Positions 8,356 through 17,451 of a DNA stretch of 64,000 bases are shown piece by piece; position 1 is the stretch's first letter, and each line of letters starts with the position of its first letter. The stretch is from Hebobacterum sp964559435. Its GTDB lineage: Bacteria > Armatimonadota > Hebobacteria > Hebobacterales > Hebobacteraceae. The notes below the pieces were generated by a model. The model was given only the letters and a program-made list of their open reading frames with translations, did not search any database and had not been told where the DNA came from. The position numbers and the translations under genes were made by a program. The stretch is taken from positions 33,521 through 97,520 of the forward strand of contig CAZLHI010000010.1 in assembly GCA_964559435.1 (NCBI GenBank), in the 5' to 3' direction.

Positions 8356-9822
8356 ATGAGGCGCCTGTTGTGGTTGTTGGCCGGACTCGTACTTGTGGCC
8401 GCACTCTATAGCGGCCTGCGGTACGGGCTATCCGGTCGATTCCGGCCGGCTGAGCTTACGCCGGGAGGACCGGTCGTCGATTCCCTTCGGGAGAGCGTGC
8501 GTGACGCCAACGTCGTCCTCCTCATCATCGACGCGGCCCGCGCCGACCACGTGGGATGCTATGGCTATCCCCGCGAGACGACCCCCAACATCGACCGACT
8601 GGCGGAATCCTCGGTCTTGTTTGAATGGCACTTCTCTCAGACCACGGAGACGAAGAGCTCCACGGCCTGCTTGCTCACCTCGCAGTACTGCGACACCAAC
8701 TTGGCCGACGGCCCCCGGGCCTTCATTCCGGGAACCTTCACGATGGGGGGCGGACTCGAAGCGGCCGGGCTGCGCACCGTGTTGGTCAGCTCGAATCTAA
8801 AGGCCTGCCCGCTCTATGGGATCGGGAACGATTTCCAGGGCTCGGTGTGGGACCGCGATCTCGAAGCGCTGGTCGAGGAGGGTGAGAGGAACTTCTATCC
8901 CACAGTCGCGATCCGCGCATTGCGAGACTGGCTCGACCAAAACGGCGATTCGCGGTTTTTCGCATACCTTCATTTCATGCCGCCGCACTATCCGTACGAC
9001 CAGCCACAGGAGTACACGAAGTTGTTCGAGGGGCTTGAGCCGGTCGCCTTCGAACCCGTCGATGTGCTCTTTCCAGAGCGAGTGCCGCGGCCGGTGCCGG
9101 AGCCCCCGCCGCTCCCCGACTGGATCAATCTCTACGATGCGAACCTCCGCTGGGCCGACTGGACGGTGGGGCAGGTCGAGGCGATCCTGCGCCACCACGG
9201 CCTGCTCGAAAACACTCTCCTCATCGTCACCTCAGATCACGGCGAAGGGTTCGGCGAGCACGGCCACAGCTGGCACGGCCGGTCTGTGCACGACGAGGAG
9301 TGTCATATCCCCCTTCTCATCAAGTTCCCCGGCGATCAACTCGCCGGCGCCAGGATACCGGCGCTGACCCAGTCCATCGATCTGCTCCCGACGATCTTCG
9401 ACCTTCTTGGAGCGCAGTACCCGTCAACCGGCATCCAGGGGAAGACGCTGCTGCCGCTGATGGCGGGCGACTGCGAATCGATCAACGATTACATTTACTG
9501 CCGGGCGGGTGGGCGCCCCGCCAAGTACCTGGTCCGGAACAGGGAGTATGCCCTCCTACTCTACTCCAACGGGGAATGGCGGGCCCTGTACGACCTGGAG
9601 AACGACCCTGGCCAGCGTCGAAACGCCTTCACGGCCAAGCGGGGCGTTGCCGAGGAGATGGTCGAGGTCTTCCGCCGCTTCGCCGAACGGCAGCGTCGCC
9701 CGCCGCGGGACTTCCTGGATCCCGACGCCGTGATGCCGCGCCTTCCGGACGTGCCCGAGATCGAGATGTCGCCGGAGGATCGGGAGCGCATCCGGCGGAT
9801 TGCTGACCTCGGCTATCTCTAG
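8356..9822 (+). CDS. Sulfatase-fold hydrolase/transferase with Thr at the nucleophile position (1)
   Basis: 488 residues with an N-terminal membrane anchor (about 4-20). The sulfatase-fold core begins VVLLIIDAARADHVGCYGYP (53-72). The segment that carries C-x-P-x-R in true sulfatases reads TKSSTACLLTS here, placing Thr99 where the formylglycine Cys would be. That argues against sulfatase activity and for a phosphotransferase or phosphodiesterase, by analogy with LtaS and phosphoethanolamine transferases. The metal-site motif TSDHGEGFGEHG is present. The protein ends in IADLGYL. It is followed 64 bp later by a homologue. Confidence 0.8.
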   Translation: MRRLLWLLAGLVLVAALYSGLRYGLSGRFRPAELTPGGPVVDSLRESVRDANVVLLIIDAARADHVGCYGYPRETTPNIDRLAESSVLFEWHFSQTTETKSSTACLLTSQYCDTNLADGPRAFIPGTFTMGGGLEAAGLRTVLVSSNLKACPLYGIGNDFQGSVWDRDLEALVEEGERNFYPTVAIRALRDWLDQNGDSRFFAYLHFMPPHYPYDQPQEYTKLFEGLEPVAFEPVDVLFPERVPRPVPEPPPLPDWINLYDANLRWADWTVGQVEAILRHHGLLENTLLIVTSDHGEGFGEHGHSWHGRSVHDEECHIPLLIKFPGDQLAGARIPALTQSIDLLPTIFDLLGAQYPSTGIQGKTLLPLMAGDCESINDYIYCRAGGRPAKYLVRNREYALLLYSNGEWRALYDLENDPGQRRNAFTAKRGVAEEMVEVFRRFAERQRRPPRDFLDPDAVMPRLPDVPEIEMSPEDRERIRRIADLGYL

Positions 9823-9886
9823 CCCGGTTAGTTGTGCGCGGCGGGCGCTCTCGTCGCGCTTCTGCTCGAAGCCCGAGTCTGCAGCT

Positions 9887-11389
9887 GTGTACACATTCAC
9901 TCAGGGACGGTCCAGAGGTCGGAGTTGGCGTTGGCTGCTCGTGGCAGTGTCAGCCGTCGCGGTCGCGGTTGCCGTGATCGCCTGGCGGCACGGGGATGGA
10001 CTTGAGGTAGCCAATCCCGCGCCGTTCACGCCCAACGGGCCCGACGTGAGCGCGCTAAGAGAGGCCGGCGGCGGCGCGAATCTGGTCATCTGCGTCATCG
10101 ATGCGGCACGCGCGGATCACCTCGGCTGCTACGGATATCCGCGGGACACGACGCCCAACATCGACCGGATCGCCAGGGAGTCTCTTCTCTTCAGGCACCA
10201 CTTCGCTCAACACGCTTCAACCAAGCCTTCGACAGCCTCGCTGTTCACTTCACAGCATGCCGATACCCACCTCGCCTATCAGAACCGTCCGCTGCCGGAG
10301 GGCACCTTCACGCTGGCCGAGGGCCTGGAGGCCGCTGGCTTCGCAACTGTCATGTTCAGCTCAAACCCGAACGCCGCGCCGGCAACCGGGCTCGGGCTGG
10401 ACTTCCAGGAGGTCTACGATCAGACGCATGTCGAGCCCTTGGTGGACGGCTGGGAGGAATTCACACTGCCTCAGCCGCTTCTTTCCCTGATCGGGTCTTG
10501 GCTGGAGAAGAACGCGCGCCGGCGATTCTTCGCCTACGTTCACTTCGACCCGCCGCACCAGCCGTACTTGCAGCCGGAGTGGATGACGGAGATGTTCGCA
10601 GGCCAGCAGCCGCCGGGTTTCGAGCCAGGTGGCTTTGAGTTCCCCGTCGGAGACAAAGAGCTGCTGGCCAAGTCCCTCCACCCGTCTCTGCCGGAGTGGG
10701 TCAACCTCTACGACGCCAATCTGAGGTTCGCCGATTGGGCGGTCGGCGAACTCGTGCGTCTTCTACGGGAGGCCGGTGTCTTCGATGAGACAGTTCTGGT
10801 GGTCACCTCCGACCACGGGGAGGCCTTCGGCGAGCACGGCTATCTGTGGCACGAGCGGGGAGTCTACGATGAGCTGCTTCACGTGCCACTGCTGATCAGG
10901 CTCCCCGGCGGCGCGGGAGCCCATGAGATAACCGGCCTCACACAGGCCATTGACCTGCTGCCGACCGCATTCGATTTGTTCGAAGTGCCGTATCCGGGCG
11001 ACGAAACCCAGGGGACGTCGCTCTTGCCCCTGATGGCTGGCACTGACGAAAAGGGACACGAGCACATCATCGCTCGGTCCGACGGACAGCCCCCGAGCTA
11101 TCTCGTCCGGGGCGAAGACTGGGCGCTGATTCTGTATGGCAACGGGGAGTGGCGCTCTCTCTACAACCTGCGATCAGATCCGGACCAGCGCCACAACGTG
11201 CTGGAGGACCACCCCATGCTCGCCGAGGAAATGCTGGCCGTGTTTCGCGGATTCGCGGCCGCGCAGCGGCGGCCGCCCTTCGAGTTCCTGGACCCTGCCG
11301 TCGAGCCGCTGCCGGTCCCAGAGGAGGGGGAGGTCGAGCTTTCGCCCGAAGTCCAGAGGCAGTTGCGCGCGCTTGGGTACGTCAAATAG
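9887..11389 (+). CDS. Sulfatase-fold hydrolase/transferase with Thr at the nucleophile position (2)
   Basis: About 500 residues from GTG 9887. The longer TTG-start ORF at 9800 would overlap the previous gene and add a non-signal-like stretch. A membrane anchor (about 14-32) is followed by LVICVIDAARADHLGCYGYP and the nucleophile segment ASTKPSTASLFTS, where Thr112 replaces the sulfatase Cys. TSDHGEAFGEHGYLWHERG supplies metal ligands. The C-terminus is LRALGYVK. It is homologous to the preceding gene along its length, so the pair arose by tandem duplication. Its end overlaps the converging membrane-protein gene by 8 bp. Confidence 0.8.
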   Translation: MYTFTQGRSRGRSWRWLLVAVSAVAVAVAVIAWRHGDGLEVANPAPFTPNGPDVSALREAGGGANLVICVIDAARADHLGCYGYPRDTTPNIDRIARESLLFRHHFAQHASTKPSTASLFTSQHADTHLAYQNRPLPEGTFTLAEGLEAAGFATVMFSSNPNAAPATGLGLDFQEVYDQTHVEPLVDGWEEFTLPQPLLSLIGSWLEKNARRRFFAYVHFDPPHQPYLQPEWMTEMFAGQQPPGFEPGGFEFPVGDKELLAKSLHPSLPEWVNLYDANLRFADWAVGELVRLLREAGVFDETVLVVTSDHGEAFGEHGYLWHERGVYDELLHVPLLIRLPGGAGAHEITGLTQAIDLLPTAFDLFEVPYPGDETQGTSLLPLMAGTDEKGHEHIIARSDGQPPSYLVRGEDWALILYGNGEWRSLYNLRSDPDQRHNVLEDHPMLAEEMLAVFRGFAAAQRRPPFEFLDPAVEPLPVPEEGEVELSPEVQRQLRALGYVK

Positions 11390-13013
11390 GCCCCGGCGCG
11401 GCCGGCTTGCCCCCGAGCTGAAAGACCGCGATTCCGCCTTCCTCAAACTGGAGGACGAAGCGCGGATCGGACGCTGCGTACTGATGGAGCAGTCGGACCC
11501 GTCCCTTTTCCAGCACGAGATAGGAAGCGTCGAAGTCGCGCCTCAGGACCGTGTACGTGTCCTCGCCGAAGGGCTCGGCGCAGGCTGGCGTGCCACAGGT
11601 GTACTCCCCAAATCCGCCGGTGTAGAGATGATGCGCCTTCCAGTAGAGTTCCTGGTCGTAGGCGTATTGGAAGATGGGGTCCATTCCGCCGATATATCTG
11701 TTCTGTGTGTTCCAGAAGAACAAGTCGGGGAACAGGTCCCAGTGTGAGTGAAAGACGATCTCGCCCGGCGCGGAGTTCTCCTGCAGCCACTCGGCGGCCG
11801 CTTTGAAGCGATAGGGCGAATAGCCGAGCTTGGGCATGCGGGTCGCATGCTCCTCACCTCCCCGCCACAGCATGAAGACGACGAATATGCCGGCCAGCGC
11901 AACCACGATGGCCAACTGCCTCGGAGCCGAGAAACGCGTCTGGACGGCTGCCCCAGGCCGAAGGACGAACGTAAAGAGCGCCGCCAAGAAGGCAACCGAG
12001 AAGATAGTCCACAGGTCTACGGCTCTGATCGAGAACTCCATCATCATGACGAATGCCGTGCAGGACAGCGCAAGGGTCGTCCAGAGGAAGGTGCGCCGCC
12101 GCGGCGCGAGATCGGCTCGATGGGCGAGCGCCGCAACAAATGCAATGACGGCGGCGCCCAGCAACATGACGGCCGGCGCGAAGTGGCGGATGAAGTCACC
12201 GGGATAACGCTGCATCGACTCCACCCCGCTGAGGAGATCGCCGCCGAATAAAAGGGCGACTCCCTTCTGTTTCTCGAGCGCGAGCTGCACGATTTGCACG
12301 TAGGCGATCTTCGCTGCGCCGATGGGGTTGGGGCGGAGAAGCCAACCCGCCGCGCCTCCGAACGCGGCCGCCAAGGCCTCGCGCCAAAGCGCGGCTCCTT
12401 CGGTCCGCCACTTGACGAATACACTCACCGCGACTATCAGCGGGATGACCCAGAAGAACCCCAGGTGCAGCCATGTGATCGCGAAGCTCGCGAGGCCGAC
12501 GCCCCAAATACTGCCGCCTACCGCGCTCGACATGAGGAGCGCGGCAAATCCCAGTGAGACTACGTGGGGCCTCGTCATCAGCAGGCGGTAGAGCGAGAAG
12601 GGCACAAAACCCAGCACGAGCAGGGGCCAGAGGAATGGCAGGCTCATCCCGCTGCGCCGCATGGCGAGGTAGAAGAGGATGAGCAGCGCGGTCAGGTCAA
12701 AGACGCCGGCCAACTTGACGCCCCGCACAGGGTCCTCGGTCCGCGCGAAGGGAGTCAGAAGCAAATGAAATCCGTACCAAATGTCCGAGCGGAACTTGCT
12801 GATTGCCGAGTAGGCCGTCCAGGGGAACTCCGCCATGAGAGGGCCGCGCTCGAGATAGAGCGCGGCGTGCCGGTAGTGATAGAGCGAGTCCCGGTCCGGT
12901 ATGTTGGGAAGGCTGAGATGAAGGTAGGCCGCCAGTGCGACCGCGACGACCGAGAAGAGCGCGAAGGCGGCGATGCGGCGGAGCTTCTCCTGCTTAGGCG
13001 CGGCGAGGGCCAA
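11382..13013 (-). CDS. Polytopic membrane protein, possible GT-C-type glycosyltransferase
   Basis: 543 residues with about ten hydrophobic segments, starting at a TTG 9 bp after the cupin stop. An acidic DRDSLYHYRHAALY motif lies in the first extracytoplasmic loop, just after the first TM. That position resembles the catalytic Asp loop of GT-C glycosyltransferases, which use lipid-linked sugars. The C-terminal 150 residues form a soluble domain, also typical of that class. I cannot name a family. Position next to membrane-anchored sulfatase-fold transferases is compatible with envelope glycan or lipid modification. Confidence 0.55.
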   Translation of the reverse strand: MALAAPKQEKLRRIAAFALFSVVAVALAAYLHLSLPNIPDRDSLYHYRHAALYLERGPLMAEFPWTAYSAISKFRSDIWYGFHLLLTPFARTEDPVRGVKLAGVFDLTALLILFYLAMRRSGMSLPFLWPLLVLGFVPFSLYRLLMTRPHVVSLGFAALLMSSAVGGSIWGVGLASFAITWLHLGFFWVIPLIVAVSVFVKWRTEGAALWREALAAAFGGAAGWLLRPNPIGAAKIAYVQIVQLALEKQKGVALLFGGDLLSGVESMQRYPGDFIRHFAPAVMLLGAAVIAFVAALAHRADLAPRRRTFLWTTLALSCTAFVMMMEFSIRAVDLWTIFSVAFLAALFTFVLRPGAAVQTRFSAPRQLAIVVALAGIFVVFMLWRGGEEHATRMPKLGYSPYRFKAAAEWLQENSAPGEIVFHSHWDLFPDLFFWNTQNRYIGGMDPIFQYAYDQELYWKAHHLYTGGFGEYTCGTPACAEPFGEDTYTVLRRDFDASYLVLEKGRVRLLHQYAASDPRFVLQFEEGGIAVFQLGGKPAAPGPI

Positions 13014-13022
13014 AGGGCGGCC

Positions 13023-13370
13023 TCATTCTTCGGGAGGCAGAGGAATCATGCACAGGAATCTCGCAGTGCTCTCCCCCAGGTTGCGGAACTGGTGGTTCTC
13101 TCCCGGCATCACGAGTACTGCATCGCCCCGAGCGACCGGCCTCGGGCCCGAATCTGTGAGGACCTCGGCCGTCCCCTCCAGGATGTAGACCTCGTGTTCC
13201 CACGGGTGCTGATGGAAAGGCGTACTGCCACCCGGGTCCACCTGGAAGACTCTCATGGCGAAGTTGGGCGCACCTTCCGGGCGAGAGATGAGCCATTGCA
13301 CTGTTGCGCCCTTCGCTCCCTCTTCGTCCACGGGCTGAGGTGCCACCTCACCGGAACGAACCACCTTCAC
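13023..13370 (-). CDS. Cupin-domain protein
   Basis: 115 residues from GTG 13370, chosen because AGGAGG lies about 8 bases upstream; a longer start would overlap the amidohydrolase. A single conserved-barrel cupin: the first motif is GGSTPFHQHPWEHEVYILEG, with two His and a Glu for metal binding; the second is PGENHQFRNLGE with the last His. Such small cupins can be isomerases, sensors or dioxygenase-like enzymes, so the reaction cannot be read. It sits between the amidohydrolase and the GT-C-like membrane protein, all leftward and closely spaced. Confidence 0.8.
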   Translation of the reverse strand: MKVVRSGEVAPQPVDEEGAKGATVQWLISRPEGAPNFAMRVFQVDPGGSTPFHQHPWEHEVYILEGTAEVLTDSGPRPVARGDAVLVMPGENHQFRNLGESTARFLCMIPLPPEE

Positions 13371-13404
13371 GAGTACCACCTCCTGGGCAGAAGCTGTGCG
13401 GCTC

Positions 13405-14160
13405 CTAAAGGCCGAGCCACTCGACGGCATTATCGTGGTAGACCTTCTCCTGCACCTCGGCCGGAATCTCCAGAGCGTTCATGAAGTTGCGATAGAACTC
13501 CATCGTGTCATCGGGGTTGTCGGACCCGAAGACGAGCTTGCCGACCAGCTCGAGGCTCACCTTCGGCTCCTGCCCGGTTTCATTCCGGTCCACCCGGTCG
13601 AACAGCCATCTGAACCACGAGGCCGGGTAGTTGCGGATGGTGCCACCGGACATGTCATACCAGATGTTGGGGCAGTACTCCATGGCGGCCACGGCCTCCA
13701 TGGGCCACTGATTGCCCAGGTGTGCGCCGACCATCCGAAGCTGCGGGAAGTAGGTCGCGATTGTGATCAGATGGTTCGGGTGCAAGTTGTCCTGCGGCAC
13801 GCCGCGGCCGCCCTCGAAGGAGAGGAATCCCGTGTGCAGCAGCACCGGCATGCCCAGATCCTGTGCTCGTTCGTAGACGGCGAAGTAGGATTCATGTGAG
13901 TAGGGCCGCTGAGGCCCAATCAGCTTCAGCCCGACGAAGCCTTGCTCCCGGGCGCGTGCGACGACATCGGGCCCTTCGGCATCCAGCTTCAGGTGGTAGA
14001 AAGGGACGATGTAGTCCGGATAGCGCTTGGCGAGGCTTAGCACCTCTTCGTTCTGAAAGCTCATACAGACTTCAACGTACCCCAGCGAATCCCAGAGCGC
14101 GCGCTTCCGCTCGATCTCGTCGGGGCCGTGGAAGTGAGCGTGGCAGTTGATGACTCGCAC
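13405..14160 (-). CDS. Amidohydrolase-2 family metal-dependent hydrolase
   Basis: About 251 residues from GTG 14160, which has GGAGG 5 bases upstream; an in-frame GTG at 14256 lacks a Shine-Dalgarno site. The N-terminal strand VINCHAHFHG gives the HxH metal site. VGLKLIGPQ, VLLHTGF, MVGAHLGN and VFGSDNPDD follow in the order expected for the TIM-barrel amidohydrolase-2 family (PF04909), with the last Asp as catalytic residue. Family members act as decarboxylases or lactone and amide hydrolases on small carboxylates; the substrate is not evident here. It is probably co-transcribed with the downstream cupin. Confidence 0.8.
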   Translation of the reverse strand: MRVINCHAHFHGPDEIERKRALWDSLGYVEVCMSFQNEEVLSLAKRYPDYIVPFYHLKLDAEGPDVVARAREQGFVGLKLIGPQRPYSHESYFAVYERAQDLGMPVLLHTGFLSFEGGRGVPQDNLHPNHLITIATYFPQLRMVGAHLGNQWPMEAVAAMEYCPNIWYDMSGGTIRNYPASWFRWLFDRVDRNETGQEPKVSLELVGKLVFGSDNPDDTMEFYRNFMNALEIPAEVQEKVYHDNAVEWLGL

Positions 14161-14267
14161 CGAATCCTCCAGAGGCGCCGGGGGGCCGCTTCCCTTTCGG
14201 TCGACATTCGGGGATCGGGCGCGGAGCACCTGCTGGAGCCGGGGAGTGAGGGGCACAGGGCGGGGAT

Positions 14268-15002
14268 TCAGGCCTCAAGCCGGCGCAGCAACGGCTTGAT
14301 TTGAACGCGTGCCTTCTCCAGGTTCTGCTCCCAGCGGTCGCTGTCCCCCGCAGCGTAGCCTTCACAGGCATAGGCGATGCAGAGCAGTGCGTCCTGAAAG
14401 AGGTCGTGCGGCTCCATCCAGCGCGCCGGCGGCACTAGATCGTCGAATCGCACGAAGAGGTTGCGTGCGCGCTTCGCAAGCAGCTCCAGGGCGGCGCGCT
14501 CCTTCTCCGCGGGTATCCCGTTAGGCGACGGCAACGACTCGACCTTGCTCCACATGCCGCGGAAGCGCTTCATCACTGCTGCCATCTCTTCCCGATAGCG
14601 GCGGCGGGCCCGGACTTCCTCCAGTACTTCCGTCAGCGACTCCCTGATGGCGCCCGCCAGTGCCTCCGCCAGCTCGTCAATACGGGCGCGAACATCAACG
14701 CCGGGCCGCACGAGGCCCTTGCGAGCGAGCACCTCCGGAGTGAAGACCGTCGCCGAGGGACGCGCTCCGCAGTCGCGGAGAGCATCCGAAGCCTTGCACG
14801 CGCTGGAGGCGTCGACGGCGAGGACGAACTGCCTGGGGCCCTTCGGGCAGTCGGATGGCGCCGCCACGGCGACCTCGGGCGTCTCGGCCGCAACGAGATC
14901 GACCGCGCGCCGCGCAATGGGGCAGCCCGCGCTGCCAGCGTCTATGCAAGGGACGAGGATGACTGCGGCCTGATCCGCCTGCTCGTCAGTGTTGCCGGAC
15001 AA
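14268..15002 (-). CDS. DGC-type putative zinc-binding protein with extra helical C-terminal domain
   Basis: 244 residues from TTG 15002 (GGGGAG 7 bases upstream). The first 115 residues resemble the putative zinc-binding DGC family (PF08859): PCIDAGSAGCPIARR near the N-terminus, and LAVDASSACKASDAL where relatives have DGC-x3-C. The remainder is a helical domain (about 120-244) unlike the two shorter DGC proteins upstream, with aromatic and charged residues and no motif I know. It is last in a five-gene leftward locus with two more DGC proteins, a GlpF-type channel and a barrel-like protein. Confidence 0.6.
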   Translation of the reverse strand: MSGNTDEQADQAAVILVPCIDAGSAGCPIARRAVDLVAAETPEVAVAAPSDCPKGPRQFVLAVDASSACKASDALRDCGARPSATVFTPEVLARKGLVRPGVDVRARIDELAEALAGAIRESLTEVLEEVRARRRYREEMAAVMKRFRGMWSKVESLPSPNGIPAEKERAALELLAKRARNLFVRFDDLVPPARWMEPHDLFQDALLCIAYACEGYAAGDSDRWEQNLEKARVQIKPLLRRLEA

Positions 15003-15047
15003 ATACCTTCTCCCCTCGTGTCAGCCGCGGATTCTGCTGCCCGGGCT

Positions 15048-15716
15048 TCAGCTCCTCTGCCCAGGCACGACGAAGTCGAGCTTCAGGATGATCTCGGTCG
15101 CTGCCTCCTCCGCAGTCGGAAAGGAAGCCCAAGCCTCGATGAGCCATCGGGGACTGAGCGCAGTGAGGAAGCCGAGGCCGGCGATGGATTCCTCTCCGTC
15201 TTCGACCTGAATCCAGTCGGCCCGCACCGTAACCCCCCCGCCAATTGGGCCATCCACACCAAAGAACCACGCGTTGTTGTCGGCCTGCGCGCTGTAACCA
15301 AGATGGCCCCTGAGGCGGCCTGGCGGAGAGGAGACGACGGCGTATGGAAACACCTCTCCGTTGCGGTCGGTGTGGCCGGAGATGTTGGCCGCGCCGAACG
15401 CAAGGCCGACCTCGTTGGGGAGGCGCAGGCGGTACTTGAGCTGGAGCGCTGGCCCCGTGCTTGAGGCAGGGCCGGCGAAGGCATCATCGAGCCCGAGCTC
15501 CCAGTTGTCGGCAGGGCCGTACTTGAGGCCGGCGAACCAGGTGGGATACCGCCCCTCGCCAAACTGAGAGAACCCCTGAAGCACGAGAAGGCGGGTGTCC
15601 ACGACGTCGGCAGTCGGGATGTTGTTGAGGCCGGTCGGCGTCGCTGAGCCGGGGGCCGCCAGCAAGGCTACCAGTACAGCAGCAGACGCCGCGGAGCCGA
15701 GGGCTGAGCTACACAT
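15048..15716 (-). CDS. Exported beta-barrel-like protein
   Basis: 222 residues with a signal peptide (about 1-26, ending GSATP). The mature part alternates short amphipathic strands with Gly/Asp/Asn turns (for example WFAGLKYGPADNWELGLDD, ALQLKYRLRLPNEVGLAFG). This suggests a small outer-membrane barrel related to poorly characterised porin-like families. The ATG overlaps the 3' end of the channel gene by 8 bp, so translation is probably coupled. It may provide outer-membrane passage for what the inner-membrane channel moves; that is inference. Confidence 0.6.
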   Translation of the reverse strand: MCSSALGSAASAAVLVALLAAPGSATPTGLNNIPTADVVDTRLLVLQGFSQFGEGRYPTWFAGLKYGPADNWELGLDDAFAGPASSTGPALQLKYRLRLPNEVGLAFGAANISGHTDRNGEVFPYAVVSSPPGRLRGHLGYSAQADNNAWFFGVDGPIGGGVTVRADWIQVEDGEESIAGLGFLTALSPRWLIEAWASFPTAEEAATEIILKLDFVVPGQRS

Positions 15717-16569
15717 TGACGGCCACCTCCGTGGTCTCGATATCGACGCCGACGGCCTGCGGCAGGTAGCGTCGGACCATCATCTGGTATACCCCGGCGC
15801 CGAAGACCGCTCCGATCACGGGCGAGAGAATGTAGACGGTGAAGAAACCGCCGCGCGGGCCCGGAATCGCAATATCCCCCCAGCCGAAGCAGAAGGCGAC
15901 GAGGCGAGGGCCGAAGTCGCGGGCGGGGTTCAGGCCGGCCTGTGTGAGCGGGGCGACGATGGAGATGATGATTGACACCGTGAGGCCGATGAACAGCGGG
16001 GCCATGAACCGCGTCGACTCGCTGTTGCGGGGCTCTGTCAGCGAGAAGACGAAGCAGGCGAGGAACGCGGTGCCGATGGCCTCGGCCAACATGGCCGTGA
16101 GGTGGGAGACCTGTGCGAGGGCCTCCGGGGTGGTGCCGAACACGGCCGGGTTCGGGAAGTACTCGCCGAACACCATGGCCGAGAGCTGGCTGCCGGCCTG
16201 CCCCCGTACGATGTTGTGTGATGCCTCGAAGGCCGGGATGACACCGTGGAACAGCCCGTAGAGGATGAGCGAGCCGGAGAAGGCTCCCGCCAACTGCGCC
16301 AGGATGTAGGGCGCGATCTTGGCCCTGGGAAAGCCGCGCCAGGCCGCCATCGCGACCGTGATGGCGGGGTTGATGTGGCATCCGCTCACAGCGCCGGTGG
16401 TGTAGATGGCGAGGGCGATGCCCACACCCCACACCACGGCGACCTGCCACAGGCCAGCCTGCGCGCCGGTGAGCACGGCGGCATTGACGGCGCCCACCCC
16501 GAAGAACACAAGTATGAGGGTGCCGAGGTACTCACTGAAACACTGCCCGAGAAGACTCGCTTTTCTCAC
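15709..16569 (-). CDS. MIP family channel, aquaglyceroporin (GlpF-like)
   Basis: 286 residues from GTG 16569 with AGGAGGGG 6 bases upstream. Both pore motifs are present: SGCHINPAITVA in the first half and GLNPARDFGPR in the second, the Asp after NPAR being the glycerol-facilitator signature. Six membrane segments and two half-helices can be traced, and the length fits the family. No glycerol kinase or glycerol-3-phosphate dehydrogenase is nearby. The neighbours are DGC Cys proteins and a MerR-thioredoxin regulator, so the substrate may be another small neutral solute; aquaglyceroporins also conduct arsenite and antimonite. Confidence 0.88.
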   Translation of the reverse strand: MRKASLLGQCFSEYLGTLILVFFGVGAVNAAVLTGAQAGLWQVAVVWGVGIALAIYTTGAVSGCHINPAITVAMAAWRGFPRAKIAPYILAQLAGAFSGSLILYGLFHGVIPAFEASHNIVRGQAGSQLSAMVFGEYFPNPAVFGTTPEALAQVSHLTAMLAEAIGTAFLACFVFSLTEPRNSESTRFMAPLFIGLTVSIIISIVAPLTQAGLNPARDFGPRLVAFCFGWGDIAIPGPRGGFFTVYILSPVIGAVFGAGVYQMMVRRYLPQAVGVDIETTEVAVNV

Positions 16570-16601
16570 GGTCGACCCCTCCTGGCTCTCGCCGCCTGCC
16601 G

Positions 16602-17000
16602 CTAGGCGGCGAGCATCTCGTCCACCATCGCGGCGATGCGCTCGGCCATCGCCCGAACGGCGGGATGTTCGGTGTCGATGTTCTGACCCTCCGGCAGACT
16701 GTCGAGATCTATGTCGAGATCCTTCGCCAGCTCTGTGACTCGCACGGTGCGCGCAGCTTTCTTGCCCTTCTTGTCAACCAGCTTGGTGGCGCAGTCCAGG
16801 TCGCAGGCCTCGAGCGCCATCACCGGGTACATCTCGATGAAGTCCAGGTCTTCCTGGACATTCGCATTCAGCGCCGGCCCGCACCCGAGCACGGTCTGAT
16901 CGGGCCGCAACTCTTCGTGGACCACGTAGAAGGCCTGTCGGCACAACACCGCTTCCTTGCGCAGTCCCAGACAGGGCTGAAGACAAACCTTGTCGGCCAT
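16602..17000 (-). CDS. DGC-family putative zinc-binding protein (short form 1)
   Basis: 132 residues from ATG 17000, preceded by GAGGAG; a GTG 21 bp upstream is less well placed. Cys residues recur in VCLQPCLGLRKE, VLGCGPALNANV and ALEACDLDCATKLV, the last being the position of the family's DGC-x3-C signature. The C-terminal half is helical and acidic. Family members are annotated as putative zinc-binding proteins with no proven reaction. It lies directly downstream of a second DGC gene (22 bp gap) and upstream of the aquaglyceroporin. Confidence 0.72.
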   Translation of the reverse strand: MADKVCLQPCLGLRKEAVLCRQAFYVVHEELRPDQTVLGCGPALNANVQEDLDFIEMYPVMALEACDLDCATKLVDKKGKKAARTVRVTELAKDLDIDLDSLPEGQNIDTEHPAVRAMAERIAAMVDEMLAA

Positions 17001-17022
17001 CGTGACTCTCTCCTCAGTCACC

Positions 17023-17451
17023 CTATAGAGTGCTCAGCATCTCATCGGCGATTATGCGGTCGATCTCTTCGACCGCCTTCTGCGCGAGGGCATCCACGAG
17101 CTTCTCGCCCTTCTCGGTGAGGCCGCGCCTCTTCTCGCCGGCCACGTTGATCTTGTTCTCGGCCATCACGTCGGCCACGTAGATCCGCGCGGCCGGCTGC
17201 TTTCCCAGCTCGTCGGCCATGAAGCTCGCGCAGTGCGGCCGGCACCCGTCTATCACCAGCAGCGGGTACTTCTCCAGCAGCTTCATGTGCTCTGGCTCTT
17301 TCACGGCCAGCCGGCCGCAGCTCAACAACTCCACCTCGTCTGGCCGCATCTGTTTGATCTTGTAGCCGGCCATCCGAACCACGGTCGACACCAGTCGCCC
17401 AATGCCGTTGCACCCGAGCACCGCCACCTTGAAATCCTGCCCTTTTGCCAT
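17023..17451 (-). CDS. DGC-family putative zinc-binding protein (short form 2)
   Basis: 142 residues from ATG 17451, which sits 6 bases after AGGAGG; longer in-frame starts up to 17559 give an unlikely Cys/Pro-rich extension. It contains VAVLGCNGIGRLVST near the N-terminus and VIDGCRPHCASFM, a textbook DGC-x3-C motif, followed by a helical tail. It is first gene of the leftward locus and divergent from the MerR-thioredoxin fusion, which makes that regulator its likely controller. The function of the family is unproven; metal or metalloid binding by the Cys set is the usual proposal. Confidence 0.78.
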   Translation of the reverse strand: MAKGQDFKVAVLGCNGIGRLVSTVVRMAGYKIKQMRPDEVELLSCGRLAVKEPEHMKLLEKYPLLVIDGCRPHCASFMADELGKQPAARIYVADVMAENKINVAGEKRRGLTEKGEKLVDALAQKAVEEIDRIIADEMLSTL

